Of a stretch of 64,000 nucleotides of DNA, positions 1 to 8,044 are shown one piece after another. The first letter of the stretch is position 1; each line of letters begins with the position of its first letter. The position numbers were made by a program, and so were the translations under genes. Below the pieces are notes generated by a model, which was given only the letters and a program-made list of their open reading frames with translations, had not been told where the DNA came from and ran no database searches. The stretch is from the NCBI RefSeq assembly GCF_016613475.2, contig NZ_CP071517.1, positions 1,240,001 through 1,304,000 on the forward strand. The letters run 5' to 3'. Source of the DNA: Lysobacter arenosi. Its GTDB lineage: Bacteria > Pseudomonadota > Gammaproteobacteria > Xanthomonadales > Xanthomonadaceae.

Positions 1-759
1 GGCGGCCACCAGGAAGAATGCCGCCGAAGAAAAGTCGGCCGGGACCGCCACATCCGTGGCGCGCAGGCGGTGCCCGCCCTGCAGACGGGCATAGCCGGGC
101 GCGAACTCGATCGGCCAACCGAACGCGGCCAGCATGCGTTCGGTGTAATCCCGGGTCGGGTGCGGCTCGTGCACGATCGTCTCGCCATCGGCATACAGGC
201 CAGCCAGCAGCAGCGCCGACTTCACCTAGGCGCTGGCGACCGGCAGCGTGTAATCGATGCCGTGCAGGGTTGCGGCGCCCTGGATCCGCAGCGGCGGCAA
301 ACCGTCGCCCTCCGAGCCGATCACCGCGCCCATCTTCGCCAGCGGGTCGATCACGCGGCGCATCGGTCGCTTCGACAAGGAGGCGTCGCCAACCAGCACG
401 CTGTCGAAGGCCTGCCCCGCCAGCACGCCGGCCAGCAGGCGCATGCCGGTGCCGGCATTGCCGCAGTCGAGTACGGCCTCGCTGCCGCGCAACCCATGCA
501 GACCGACGCCGTGGACGATGCGCTCGCTGGCGCTGGGCGTGAGGATGCGCACGCCGAGTTGCTCGAACACGCGCGCCGTGGCCCGCGTGTCCTCGCCTTC
601 GAGGAAACCGCTGATGCGGGTGGTGCCCTCGGCCAGGGCGGCGAGCATGATCGCCCGGTGCGAGACCGACTTGTCGCCGGGAACACGGATGCTGCCGCGC
701 AGGGGCTTCCCGGCATGGGCGATCCAGTCCTGTCGCGTCGCGCCGGTCGCCACACTCAT
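1..759 (-). pseudogene. aroA: 3-phosphoshikimate 1-carboxyvinyltransferase (EPSP synthase), partial, interrupted by an in-frame amber codon
   Basis: EPSP synthase joins shikimate-3-phosphate and PEP in the cytosolic chorismate pathway. The N-terminal half is clear: PGDKSVSHRAIML (about residues 28-40), GNAGTGMRLL (about 100) and LSKRPMRRVIDPL. At 226-228 the frame meets TAG exactly where the conserved LPVASAQVKSALL motif needs Gln (CAG). Beyond it the same frame stays open to the window edge and still reads conserved sequence ([38 protein letters not shown]). The lesion is therefore a single C-to-T change with no frameshift. The rest of the gene lies beyond position 1. The ATG overlaps the hisC stop (ATGA), so it is the last visible gene of the serC-pheA-hisC-aroA operon. 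It is either a sequencing error, a real nonsense mutation or suppressor-dependent; the sequence alone cannot decide. Confidence 0.88.
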
Positions 760-1931
760 GCCAGCACCTCGTCCAGTGCCGCCAGCAGGCGCCGGTTCTC
801 GTCGACCGTGCCGACGGTGATCCGCAGGCAGTGCGGCAATCCGTAGCCGCCCATCGGACGCAGCACCACACCGCGCGCCACCAGGTCGGCTTCGATCCGT
901 GCGGTGCGCGGGCCGAACTCGACCAGCAGGAAATTCGTCTGCGAGGGATAAACGCGCAGGCCACGCTGGCCCAGCTGCGCCGCCAGCGCCGCGCGCTGTT
1001 CGGCATTGCGGGCGCAGGCCATGTGCAAGTGTTCTTCATCCCCCAGCGCCGCTTCGCAGGCCGCCAGCGCCGGTCCATTGACATTGAAACTCTCGCGCAG
1101 GCGCTCCATCACCGCGACCAGTCCGGGCGCGCCAATCAGGTAACCCACGCGCAAACCAGCCAATCCATAGGCTTTGCTGAAGGTGCGCGTCAGCAACAGG
1201 TTCGGGTGCGCGCCGAGCAGCGGCAGTGCGCTGGCGGCATCGGCGTCGGCATCGGCCATCTCGGCGTACGCCTCGTCCATCACCACGATGACTTCATCGG
1301 GCACCTGCGCCAGGAACGTGGCGAGGGCCTGCCGGCCAAACCACGTGCCGGTCGGGTTGTTCGGATTGGCCAGGAACACCAGCTTGGTCCTGGCCGAAAC
1401 GGCCTTGGCGATCGCGTCGAGGTCATGCCCCAGCGGCATCGTGGCGTCGTCGCCGGGCAGCGCATCGACCATGCGCAGGGTGGCGCCGGCGGCCTGGGTC
1501 GCCAGCGCGAACACCGCAAAGCCATACCGCGAGCAGACGACTTCATCGCCGGGACCAGCGAACACCTGGCCCAGTTGCATCAGCAGTTCGTGCGAGCCGT
1601 TGCCGAGCAGGATCTGCGCAATGTCGACGCCGTGCTTTGCTGCCAGTGCGCGCTTGAGATCGGCGCCCAGCGGATCGGGATACCGGTGCAGCGCCTGGAG
1701 CTGGGCGACGATGGCGTCGCGCGCGGCCGGCGATGGGCCGTACGGATTCTCGTTGGAGCCCAGCTCGACCAGGTTGGCCTCACCCAAGCGCTTGCGCATC
1801 GCCACCAGGTCATGGCCTGGATCGTAGGCGCGCAGCCGCTGCACGCCAGCGCTGGCGCGCGATGCGAACCAGGCCTCGTCGAATGCGTGTTCGCCGTGTG
1901 CATGCCCGTCGCGGCCAACCGCCTGGCTCAT
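756..1931 (-). CDS. hisC: Histidinol-phosphate/aromatic aminotransferase (HisC2-type)
   Basis: PLP-dependent class I/II aminotransferase, 391 aa, the usual length for HisC. The N-terminal SNENPYGPSPAA motif, the FLANPNNPTGT loop, the VVMDEAYAEM aspartate and the Schiff-base lysine in RTFSKAYGLAGLRVGY are all visible. It overlaps pheA upstream and aroA downstream by 4 bp each. Standing between pheA and aroA, and away from the other his genes, it probably transaminates aromatic precursors (prephenate or phenylpyruvate) rather than, or in addition to, histidinol phosphate. That specificity is inferred from context. The family and the fold are certain. Confidence 0.93.
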   Translation of the reverse strand: MSQAVGRDGHAHGEHAFDEAWFASRASAGVQRLRAYDPGHDLVAMRKRLGEANLVELGSNENPYGPSPAARDAIVAQLQALHRYPDPLGADLKRALAAKHGVDIAQILLGNGSHELLMQLGQVFAGPGDEVVCSRYGFAVFALATQAAGATLRMVDALPGDDATMPLGHDLDAIAKAVSARTKLVFLANPNNPTGTWFGRQALATFLAQVPDEVIVVMDEAYAEMADADADAASALPLLGAHPNLLLTRTFSKAYGLAGLRVGYLIGAPGLVAVMERLRESFNVNGPALAACEAALGDEEHLHMACARNAEQRAALAAQLGQRGLRVYPSQTNFLLVEFGPRTARIEADLVARGVVLRPMGGYGLPHCLRITVGTVDENRRLLAALDEVLA

Positions 1932-3124
1932 GCGATCGCCACCGGGTAGGAACCCAGCACCTTCACTTCCTGCGCGTACTCATCCAGCTCGTCCAGCGCG
2001 CGGCGCATCGCCTCGTCGTGGACGTGGCCGCCGACATCGATGAAGAACGCGTACTGCCACAGGCCGGTGTGACCTGGACGCGATTCGATGCGGTTCATGC
2101 TCAGGCCGTGACGGGCGAACGGCGCCAGCACGTGATGGAGCGCACCGGGCTGGTCCTTGATGAACACCAGCAGCGACGTGCGGTCGTTGCCCGAGGTCGG
2201 GAACAGTTCGCGACCGAGCACGAGGAAGCGCGTAGTGTTGTCGGGACGATCCTCGATCGGCCCGGCGATGGATTTGAGGCCATAGACGTTGGCCGCGCTG
2301 ATGCCGGCGATGGCGGCAGCGTCGTCGGCACTGCGCGCGCGGCGCGCGGCCTCGGCGTTGCTGCCAACCGCGATCTTCTCCGCCTTGGGCAGGTACTGGC
2401 GCAGCCAGGCCTTGCACTGGGCGAACGACTGCGGGTGCGAGTAGACCCGCTCGATGTCCTCGATGCGACCACTGCGCGAAAGCAGGTGCTGGTGCACGCG
2501 CAACTCGACTTCGCCGCAGATCTTCAGCTTGGAGGTCAGGAACATGTCCAGCGTCGACTGGATCGTGCCCTGCGTGGAGTTCTCCACCGGCACTACGCCG
2601 AAGTCGGCATGGCCGGCCTCCACTTCCTGGAACACTTCTTCGATGCTGCCCAGCGGCAGGCCGTGGATCGAGTGGCCGAAGTGCTTGTAGACCGCCTGCT
2701 GCGAATGCGTGCCTTCCGGGCCGAGGTAACCGATCTTCAACGGCTCCTGCTGGGCCAGGCAGGCCGACATGATCTCGCGGAACAGACGCACCAGCACTTC
2801 ATCGTTGAGCGGGCCATCGTTGCGATCGACCACGCGGCGCAGCACCTGCGCCTCACGCTCCGGGCGGTAGTAGTCCACGGCCGCGGCCAGCTTGCCCTTG
2901 GCCTTGCCGACCTGGTTGGCAAACTGCGCGCGTTCGGCGATCAACTGCTGGATGTGGCGGTCGATGCCGTCGATGCGCTCGCGCAGGGCGAGCAGGTCGG
3001 CCGGAATCGGCGCTGCATGCCCTTCAGGGGCCGGGGTCTTCGCGACCTTGCCGGTCGCGGCCTTGGTCCTCGCCGGTGCCTTCTTTGCCGCGGCCTTGGC
3101 CGGGGTCTTCTTGCCAATGCTCAT
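1928..3124 (-). CDS. pheA: Bifunctional chorismate mutase / prephenate dehydratase (P-protein)
   Basis: 398 aa. An AroQ-type chorismate mutase helix bundle (about residues 40-125, starting at LLALRERIDGIDRHIQQLI) is followed by prephenate dehydratase (from KIGYLGPEGTHSQQAV, with VENSTQGTIQSTLDMF) and a C-terminal ACT domain carrying the Phe-sensing ESRP motif (RIESRPGHTGLWQYAFF). It makes phenylpyruvate for phenylalanine and is expected to be feedback-inhibited by Phe. The first 40 or so residues are an unusual Lys/Ala/Pro-rich extension (MSIGKKTPAKAAAKKAPART) ahead of the mutase domain, which the core enzyme does not need. The 4-bp overlap with hisC indicates translational coupling. A 9-bp tandem repeat (TTGCCTCGG, about 2.5 copies, 3133-3155) sits just upstream of the start. 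Confidence 0.95.
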   Translation of the reverse strand: MSIGKKTPAKAAAKKAPARTKAATGKVAKTPAPEGHAAPIPADLLALRERIDGIDRHIQQLIAERAQFANQVGKAKGKLAAAVDYYRPEREAQVLRRVVDRNDGPLNDEVLVRLFREIMSACLAQQEPLKIGYLGPEGTHSQQAVYKHFGHSIHGLPLGSIEEVFQEVEAGHADFGVVPVENSTQGTIQSTLDMFLTSKLKICGEVELRVHQHLLSRSGRIEDIERVYSHPQSFAQCKAWLRQYLPKAEKIAVGSNAEAARRARSADDAAAIAGISAANVYGLKSIAGPIEDRPDNTTRFLVLGRELFPTSGNDRTSLLVFIKDQPGALHHVLAPFARHGLSMNRIESRPGHTGLWQYAFFIDVGGHVHDEAMRRALDELDEYAQEVKVLGSYPVAIA

Positions 3125-3156
3125 TTCGATGTTTGCCTCGGTTGCCTCGGTTGCCC

Positions 3157-3180
3157 CCCTTTCCCGCCTGCGGGAGAGGG
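3157..3180. repeat. Short palindromic repeat, family B (CTCTCCCGC-GCGGGAGAG)
   Basis: Near-perfect inverted repeat with arms CCCTTTCCCGC and GCGGGAGAGGG around a 2-nt centre, in the serC-pheA gap. The same core recurs at 15653-15674. This is the look of the REP-like intergenic palindromes common in this family. It could also act as a structured element in the serC-pheA transcript. Confidence 0.6.
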
Positions 3181-3192
3181 ACTGATGTTTCT

Positions 3193-4278
3193 TCAGCCGT
3201 TGCGCTGCTGGAAATCGCGCATGAACGTTGCCAGCGCCTGCACGCCGGCTTCCGGCATCGCGTTGTAGATCGACGCGCGCATGCCGCCAAGCACGCGATG
3301 CCCCTTGAGCGAGATCATTCCGTTCTGCGCGGCCCGCTCGAGGAAGGCCGCGTCCAAGGAGGGATCGTGCAGGAAGAACGGAATGTTCATGCGCGAACGG
3401 GCAGCCACCGCGACATCATTTCGATAGAAGCCACCGGAATGGTCGATCACGTCATACAGCAGGCCGGCTTTGCGGGCGTTGCGACGGGCGAACTCCTCCA
3501 CGCCGCCTTCGGCCAGCATCCACTTGAACACCAGTCCGGCCAGGTACCAGTTCCAGGTCGGCGGCGTGTTGAGCATCGAGTCGCCCTTGAGGTGGGCGCG
3601 GTAGTCAAGGATCTCGGCGCGCGGCTGGCCGGCACGCTCGAGCAGGTCGCGACGCACGATCACCACCGCGACACCGACCGGGCCCAGGTTCTTCTGCGCG
3701 CCGCCATAGATCAGCCCGAAGCGCGACACATCCAGTGGCTCGGACGCGATCGAGGAGCTGAAGTCGGCAAACAGCGGGACCTCGCCGACGTCGGGAATGT
3801 CGTGGAACTCGACGCCATGGATGGTTTCGTTGGCGGTGTAGTGGACGTAGGCGGCATCGGGCGAAAGCTTCCACGTCTCGCGACCGGGAATGTCGCGGAA
3901 CCCACCCGGTTCGCCATCGGCGGCCACGTTGACATCGCAGTACGGCCGCACCTGCTTCAGCGCGGTCTTGCCCCAGTGGCCGGTGACCACGTAGTCGACG
4001 CGCTGGCCCGGCGAAGTGAAGTTGAGCGCCATCAGTGCCTGCTGCGCCGTCGCCCCGCCCTGCAGGAACAGCACCGCATAGTCGTCCGGAATCGAGACCA
4101 GCCGGCGCAGGTCAGCTTCGGCCTGGGCGGCGACCTCCATGAATTCCGGACCGCGATGGCTGAGCTCGACGATCGAAGCGCCCACGCCGTGCCAATCCAT
4201 CAGCTCTTCCTGGGCCTGTCGCAGCACCGGCTCGGGCAGGGTCGCGGGGCCGGCGGCGAAATTGAAGGCGCGGGACAT
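3193..4278 (-). CDS. serC: Phosphoserine aminotransferase
   Basis: 361 aa, the normal family length. It converts 3-phosphohydroxypyruvate and glutamate to phosphoserine (PLP-dependent) and also serves pyridoxal phosphate synthesis. The start is set at 4278 because [19 protein letters not shown] is the canonical SerC N-terminus and GGAG lies a few bases upstream. A longer in-frame extension to 4362 has no family support. Further motifs are [16 protein letters not shown] and the PLP-lysine region [17 protein letters not shown]. It is the first gene of the minus-strand amino-acid operon, 68 bp ahead of pheA. It diverges from msrP across a 169-bp gap that must hold both promoters. Confidence 0.95.
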   Translation of the reverse strand: MSRAFNFAAGPATLPEPVLRQAQEELMDWHGVGASIVELSHRGPEFMEVAAQAEADLRRLVSIPDDYAVLFLQGGATAQQALMALNFTSPGQRVDYVVTGHWGKTALKQVRPYCDVNVAADGEPGGFRDIPGRETWKLSPDAAYVHYTANETIHGVEFHDIPDVGEVPLFADFSSSIASEPLDVSRFGLIYGGAQKNLGPVGVAVVIVRRDLLERAGQPRAEILDYRAHLKGDSMLNTPPTWNWYLAGLVFKWMLAEGGVEEFARRNARKAGLLYDVIDHSGGFYRNDVAVAARSRMNIPFFLHDPSLDAAFLERAAQNGMISLKGHRVLGGMRASIYNAMPEAGVQALATFMRDFQQRNG

Positions 4279-4388
4279 GAACGCTCCAGTCAGGAAGGGG
4301 TGGTGGGGCTGGGCGGCCAAGTATGCCGCACTGCAACAGGTAGCGGATTCATGGTTTCCCACGCAACTTTTCCCTCGCTGCCTCCCTC

Positions 4389-4394
4389 TATAGT
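4389..4394 (+). promoter_or_regulatory. Possible -10 element for msrPQ
   Basis: TATAGT lies 54 bp upstream of the msrP start in the serC/msrP divergent gap. No convincing -35 partner is visible at the expected spacing (only ACTTTT), so this is a weak call made by eye. Confidence 0.25.
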
Positions 4395-4447
4395 CAGTGG
4401 ACGGCGCGCTCCCCCCTCGCGCACCGACGCATCATCCGGAGTTGGAC

Positions 4448-5416
4448 ATGTCGCTGCGTGACGCACTGAAGATCCCCTCATCGCAAATCACCGACGAAGC
4501 GGTTTACCGCGAACGCCGGCAGTTCCTCGCCGCGTTCGCCGCGGTGCCGGCGCTGGCCCTGCCCGGCTGCTCGGAGGCCGAGCCTCCGCCGCCGCCGAAA
4601 ACGGCGATCACGCCGGCGCAGGCGCGCTCGGGTTTCCGCACCGACGAACCGCTGACGCGGTTCGAAGACATCACCACTTACAACAACTTCTACGAGTTCG
4701 GCACCGGCAAGGCGGACCCGTCGAAGGCCGCGCGCACGCTGCGCACGCGTCCGTGGTCGGTTGCCGTCGGCGGCCATTGCGCCAAACCCGGCACAGTCTC
4801 GCTCGACGACCTGATCAAGGGCCTCACTCCCGAGGAGCGTGTCTATCGACTGCGCTGCGTAGAAGGCTGGTCGATGGTGATCCCGTGGCTGGGCGTGCCG
4901 CTGGCGGCGGTGCTCAAGCGTTTCGAACCGACCTCGCAAGCCAAGTTCGTCGCCTTCACCACCCTGGCCGACCCCAAGCAGATGCCGGGCGTCGCCTACC
5001 GCTCGATCGACTGGCCGTACCGGGAGGGTCTGCGCATCGACGAAGCCATGAACCCGCTGTCGCTATTGGCCACCGGCATCTACGGCAAGCCGCTGCTGCA
5101 GCAGAACGGTGCGCCGCTGCGACTGGTGACGCCGTGGAAGTACGGCTTCAAATCAATCAAGTCGATCGTCGCCATCGACTTCGTCGAGAAGATGCCGGAG
5201 ACCGCCTGGCACGAGCTCCAACCCAGCGAGTACGGCTTCTTCTCCAACGTCAACCCGAACGTCGACCATCCGCGCTGGAGCCAGAAGACCGAGCGCCGCA
5301 TCGCCGGTACCACCAGCAAGCTCTTCGCCGAGCGCATTCCCACGCGCCTGTTCAACGGCTATGCCGACCAGGTGGCCGGCATGTACACCGGTCTCGACCT
5401 GAAGAAGTGGTTCTGA
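4448..5416 (+). CDS. msrP: Protein-methionine-sulfoxide reductase catalytic subunit MsrP (YedY)
   Basis: 322 aa. Periplasmic molybdopterin enzyme of the sulfite-oxidase fold that reduces Met-sulfoxide in envelope proteins. A Tat-type leader is visible ([20 protein letters not shown], residues 21-40). The conserved [17 protein letters not shown] stretch follows, then the molybdenum-ligating Cys at about residue 137 ([17 protein letters not shown]). The start at 4448 is chosen for GGAG 6 bp upstream. The reading frame extends further upstream but without homology. It is followed directly by its haem partner msrQ. The family and role are firm. Confidence 0.95.
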   Translation: MSLRDALKIPSSQITDEAVYRERRQFLAAFAAVPALALPGCSEAEPPPPPKTAITPAQARSGFRTDEPLTRFEDITTYNNFYEFGTGKADPSKAARTLRTRPWSVAVGGHCAKPGTVSLDDLIKGLTPEERVYRLRCVEGWSMVIPWLGVPLAAVLKRFEPTSQAKFVAFTTLADPKQMPGVAYRSIDWPYREGLRIDEAMNPLSLLATGIYGKPLLQQNGAPLRLVTPWKYGFKSIKSIVAIDFVEKMPETAWHELQPSEYGFFSNVNPNVDHPRWSQKTERRIAGTTSKLFAERIPTRLFNGYADQVAGMYTGLDLKKWF

Positions 5417-5429
5417 CGACGTGGCTGGC

Positions 5430-6077
5430 ATGAAAGTGTGGCGACCCGGCCCGCGCGCCCTGTTCGCCAGCAAGTCCCTGGTGCACCTGCTGGCGCTGAC
5501 GCCGGCGGCGATCCTGGCCTGGCAGATCCGCGACGAGTTCCTCACCGGCAGCGGTGGCCTCGGCGCCGACCCGGTGGCGGCCATCGAACACCGGCTCGGC
5601 CTGTGGGCGTTGCGGTTCCTGATGATCACCCTGGCGATCACGCCGCTGCGGCAACTGACCAACCAGCCGGCGCTGCTGCGCTTTCGTCGCATGCTCGGGC
5701 TGTATGTCTTCGCCTACGCGACGCTGCACCTGACCGCCTACCTGGTGCTCGACCTGCGCGGCTACTGGACGCAGATCTTCGAGGAGATCGTCAAACGCCC
5801 CTACATCACCGTCGGTTTCGCGGCGTGGCTGTTGCTGCTGCCGTTGGCGATCACCTCGACCCAGGCGGCGATCCGCCGGCTCGGCCGCAACTGGGCCCGC
5901 CTGCATCAGCTGGTCTATGTCATCGCCGTGCTGGCGGTGCTGCACTTCTGGTGGCTGGTGAAATCCGACATCCGCGAACCGGCGCTGTATGCCGGCATCC
6001 TGGCGGTGCTGCTGGGCTGGCGCGGCTGGAAGAAGCTGCGGGCGATCAACGCGCGCCGTACAGCAACAGCAGGCTGA
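5430..6077 (+). CDS. msrQ: Protein-methionine-sulfoxide reductase haem-binding subunit MsrQ (YedZ)
   Basis: About 215 aa inner-membrane b-type cytochrome with six predicted hydrophobic segments. It passes electrons from the respiratory chain to MsrP. Conserved histidines lie in AAIEHRLGLWALRF, FAYATLHLTAYLVLDL and RLHQLVYVIAVLAVLHFWW, fitting the ferric-reductase-like domain. ATG at 5430 is used; an in-frame GTG at 5421 would add three residues, and neither has a strong ribosome site. It starts 13 bp after msrP, so it is an operon. Its 3' end overlaps the convergent FHA gene by 32 bp. Confidence 0.93.
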   Translation: MKVWRPGPRALFASKSLVHLLALTPAAILAWQIRDEFLTGSGGLGADPVAAIEHRLGLWALRFLMITLAITPLRQLTNQPALLRFRRMLGLYVFAYATLHLTAYLVLDLRGYWTQIFEEIVKRPYITVGFAAWLLLLPLAITSTQAAIRRLGRNWARLHQLVYVIAVLAVLHFWWLVKSDIREPALYAGILAVLLGWRGWKKLRAINARRTATAG

Positions 6078-6861
6078 GCGCGGCGGCGATCAGCAGCGCC
6101 GCCAACAGCAGCCACGGCATGCGCCGCACCGACTGCGGCAAGGTCGACGGAGCCCGCGGCTCCTCGACCAGCACAGGCCGTGACGGTGCCGGCGCCGATG
6201 CTTCGACGCCGGCGATGCGCTGCACCGGGGCCTCGACGACGAAACGGTGCTGGTTGCCGAACACGACCTGGTCGCCCGGCTGCAGCAGCGCATGGCGCAC
6301 GGGACGACCATTGACGATGGTGCCTTCCACCGAACCCAGGTCGCGCAGCACAACGCCATCGGCATGGGCTTCGAGGCGGGCGTGGCGGTCGACGAACGAG
6401 GCTTCGTTGATGCGGATGTCGCACTCGCCGGCGCGGCCGACGGTGCGCGGCCGGTCGAGGGTGAAGCTGCGGCCGTGGTGCGGGCCGCCCACCCCTCGCA
6501 GCAGCATCCGCGTGTCGGCGCCACCGGAGAATCCGTAATCGACCGGTGCAGGCAGCGGGTCGGCCGCAAGCAGCAACAGCTCGATGCCGTCGACGAAGAT
6601 CGCGTCGCCGACGCGCAGCATCGCCATCCGCCGCACCGGGCGGCCGTTGACGTGAAGGCCGCGTGCGCCTTCACGCACCTGCAACCAGACGCCACGGCGG
6701 TCCACGCAGAACTGCACCAGGGCAGCATCGATCGAGCCCGGGCGCAGCGCGCCCTGGCTGTCGTAGCCAATGGCATGCACGCCCGGGCTCAGCGCCAGGT
6801 CGGCATGTTCTCGGTTCTGGAATCGCAGTCTTAGGGAATTCACGCCCGCGCAATCTAGCAT
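6046..6861 (-). CDS. FHA-domain protein with C-terminal membrane anchor
   Basis: 271 aa. A clear FHA phosphothreonine-binding domain occupies about residues 125-210 (RTVGRAGECDIRINEASFVDRHARLE, then GTIVNGRPV and GDQVVFG). The first 100 residues form a second, degenerate FHA-like sandwich (GLHVNGRPVRRMAMLRVGD). A linker rich in Pro/Ala leads to a C-terminal hydrophobic helix (MPWLLLAALLIAAALSLLLL) ending in a short YGAR tail. This suggests a tail-anchored signalling adaptor that binds phosphoproteins at the inner membrane. No Ser/Thr kinase is present in this window, so its partner is unknown. It converges on msrQ with a 32-bp overlap. Confidence 0.85.
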   Translation of the reverse strand: MLDCAGVNSLRLRFQNREHADLALSPGVHAIGYDSQGALRPGSIDAALVQFCVDRRGVWLQVREGARGLHVNGRPVRRMAMLRVGDAIFVDGIELLLLAADPLPAPVDYGFSGGADTRMLLRGVGGPHHGRSFTLDRPRTVGRAGECDIRINEASFVDRHARLEAHADGVVLRDLGSVEGTIVNGRPVRHALLQPGDQVVFGNQHRFVVEAPVQRIAGVEASAPAPSRPVLVEEPRAPSTLPQSVRRMPWLLLAALLIAAALSLLLLYGAR

Positions 6862-6925
6862 GCGTCACACACTTGGAAGCAGGGGGGCGTGCCCCGCACA
6901 ATACCGCCACTTCGGAGGACCAGAC

Positions 6926-7201
6926 ATGTCGAACATCGATATCCACCACGCCCATTCGCTCTCGCCCGAGCAGGCCCGCCAGGCCGTGCAGGAAGTGGCC
7001 GAGAAACTGTCCGAGCGTTTCGGCATGGAGTACGCCTGGGCCGGCGACGTCCTCAACTTCAACCGCAGCGGCGTCGATGGCCACATCGCGCTGGAGCCCG
7101 AAGAACTTCACGTGACGGCGAAGCTGGGCTTCCTGCTGAGCACGATGAAGGGCCCGATCGAGGCCGAGATCAAGCGCGTGCTCGACGAACGCTTCGCCTG
7201 A
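6926..7201 (+). CDS. Polyhydroxyalkanoic acid system family protein
   Basis: 91 aa. It matches the small PHA_gran_rgn family found with PHA granule genes: an N-terminal IDIHHAHSLSPEQARQAV strand/helix, then LSERFGMEYAWAGDVLNFNR and a conserved C-terminal LGFLLSTMKGPIEAEI. The start at 6926 is fixed by a strong GGAGGA ribosome site 7-12 bp upstream. Its biochemical role is not established; it is thought to associate with PHA granules. It lies in a run of storage-lipid related genes (phasins, patatin). Confidence 0.85.
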   Translation: MSNIDIHHAHSLSPEQARQAVQEVAEKLSERFGMEYAWAGDVLNFNRSGVDGHIALEPEELHVTAKLGFLLSTMKGPIEAEIKRVLDERFA

Positions 7202-7213
7202 AGCTCTGAGCGG

Positions 7214-7963
7214 TCAGGCTATCTGGCCGCGGAACGGGTCCGGCTCGCCTGCGAACAGGCGCCTGGACACCGCGCGCTCGTCCTCCTCGATCTCGGCGAT
7301 GAAGCTGCGCACGTCGCCCAGCTTCGAGAAGGCCTCAAAGCCACGTTCCAGGAACCCCTGCAGCTCCGACACGCCGGCCGCCTTCGCCGGGCCGTGTGAA
7401 AGCTTGAGCAGCATCGAGATACCCGGCAGCCGCAATGCACTGCCCAGGCCCAGCCCGACACGGGCGATCAGGTCGATCTGGTGCGAGCGCAAACGCGGCA
7501 GTCCCGCCTCGCGGTAAGCCCGCGCATACAGTTCGGCATCGAGCTTGCGCCGCTGCCCGCCGATCTCCTGCAGCACCCCGGCCATGCGCAGGTCGAAGGC
7601 GTGGGTCAGCAGCCCCAGTTCGATCGCATCGGCCACCGTCTCCAGCAGGCCGGTCGGGAGCAGGCGCTGCATCATCGGCAGGACCTTGGCGATGTCGGCA
7701 TCGCGGCGGCTGAAATCGTGGTCGTTGTAGACGTCACTCAGGAAGAACTGGGCCGCCGGTCGGCGCCTGGGATCGCTGAGGAAGCGATCGAAGCTGGCCT
7801 CCAACCGCAACGCCTGCCAACGCCGCACTTCCGGCAGCCAGCGCAGGCGGTTGCGGGACTCCTGGGCGGGGTCGTGCAGCGCATGGTGCTCGCGCAGCAG
7901 CCACTGCAGCCTTTGCGCCAGCGGGCGACGACGATGGCTGCCTTGGGGCGTGTGTGGGGACAT
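7214..7963 (-). CDS. FFLEELY-motif protein (unknown function)
   Basis: 249 aa, soluble, mostly helical and Arg/Leu-rich. It belongs to the xanthomonad family named for an FFLEELY-like motif, here in the form AQFFLSDVYNDHDFSRRDADI at about residues 71-90. No catalytic signature, signal peptide or membrane segment is visible. It converges on the PHA-system gene (12-bp gap) and diverges from the patatin gene (81-bp gap), which places it in the lipid-storage neighbourhood. No function is assigned. Confidence 0.75.
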   Translation of the reverse strand: MSPHTPQGSHRRRPLAQRLQWLLREHHALHDPAQESRNRLRWLPEVRRWQALRLEASFDRFLSDPRRRPAAQFFLSDVYNDHDFSRRDADIAKVLPMMQRLLPTGLLETVADAIELGLLTHAFDLRMAGVLQEIGGQRRKLDAELYARAYREAGLPRLRSHQIDLIARVGLGLGSALRLPGISMLLKLSHGPAKAAGVSELQGFLERGFEAFSKLGDVRSFIAEIEEDERAVSRRLFAGEPDPFRGQIA

Positions 7964-8044
7964 CGGGGCTGATCATACCCGGCACCCCGGAACGGTAGGA
8001 GCGAACCCGGCTACACTCGGGTCATTCCCGCGACGCGTGCCTCC

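Noticed and set aside
1733-3268. 511-codon plus-strand frame opposite pheA and hisC
   Set aside because: No recognisable domain; both opposite-strand genes are certain.
3125-4447. Attenuator or leader peptide controlling pheA/serC
   Set aside because: No Phe-rich short frame and no terminator/antiterminator pair was seen in the gaps.
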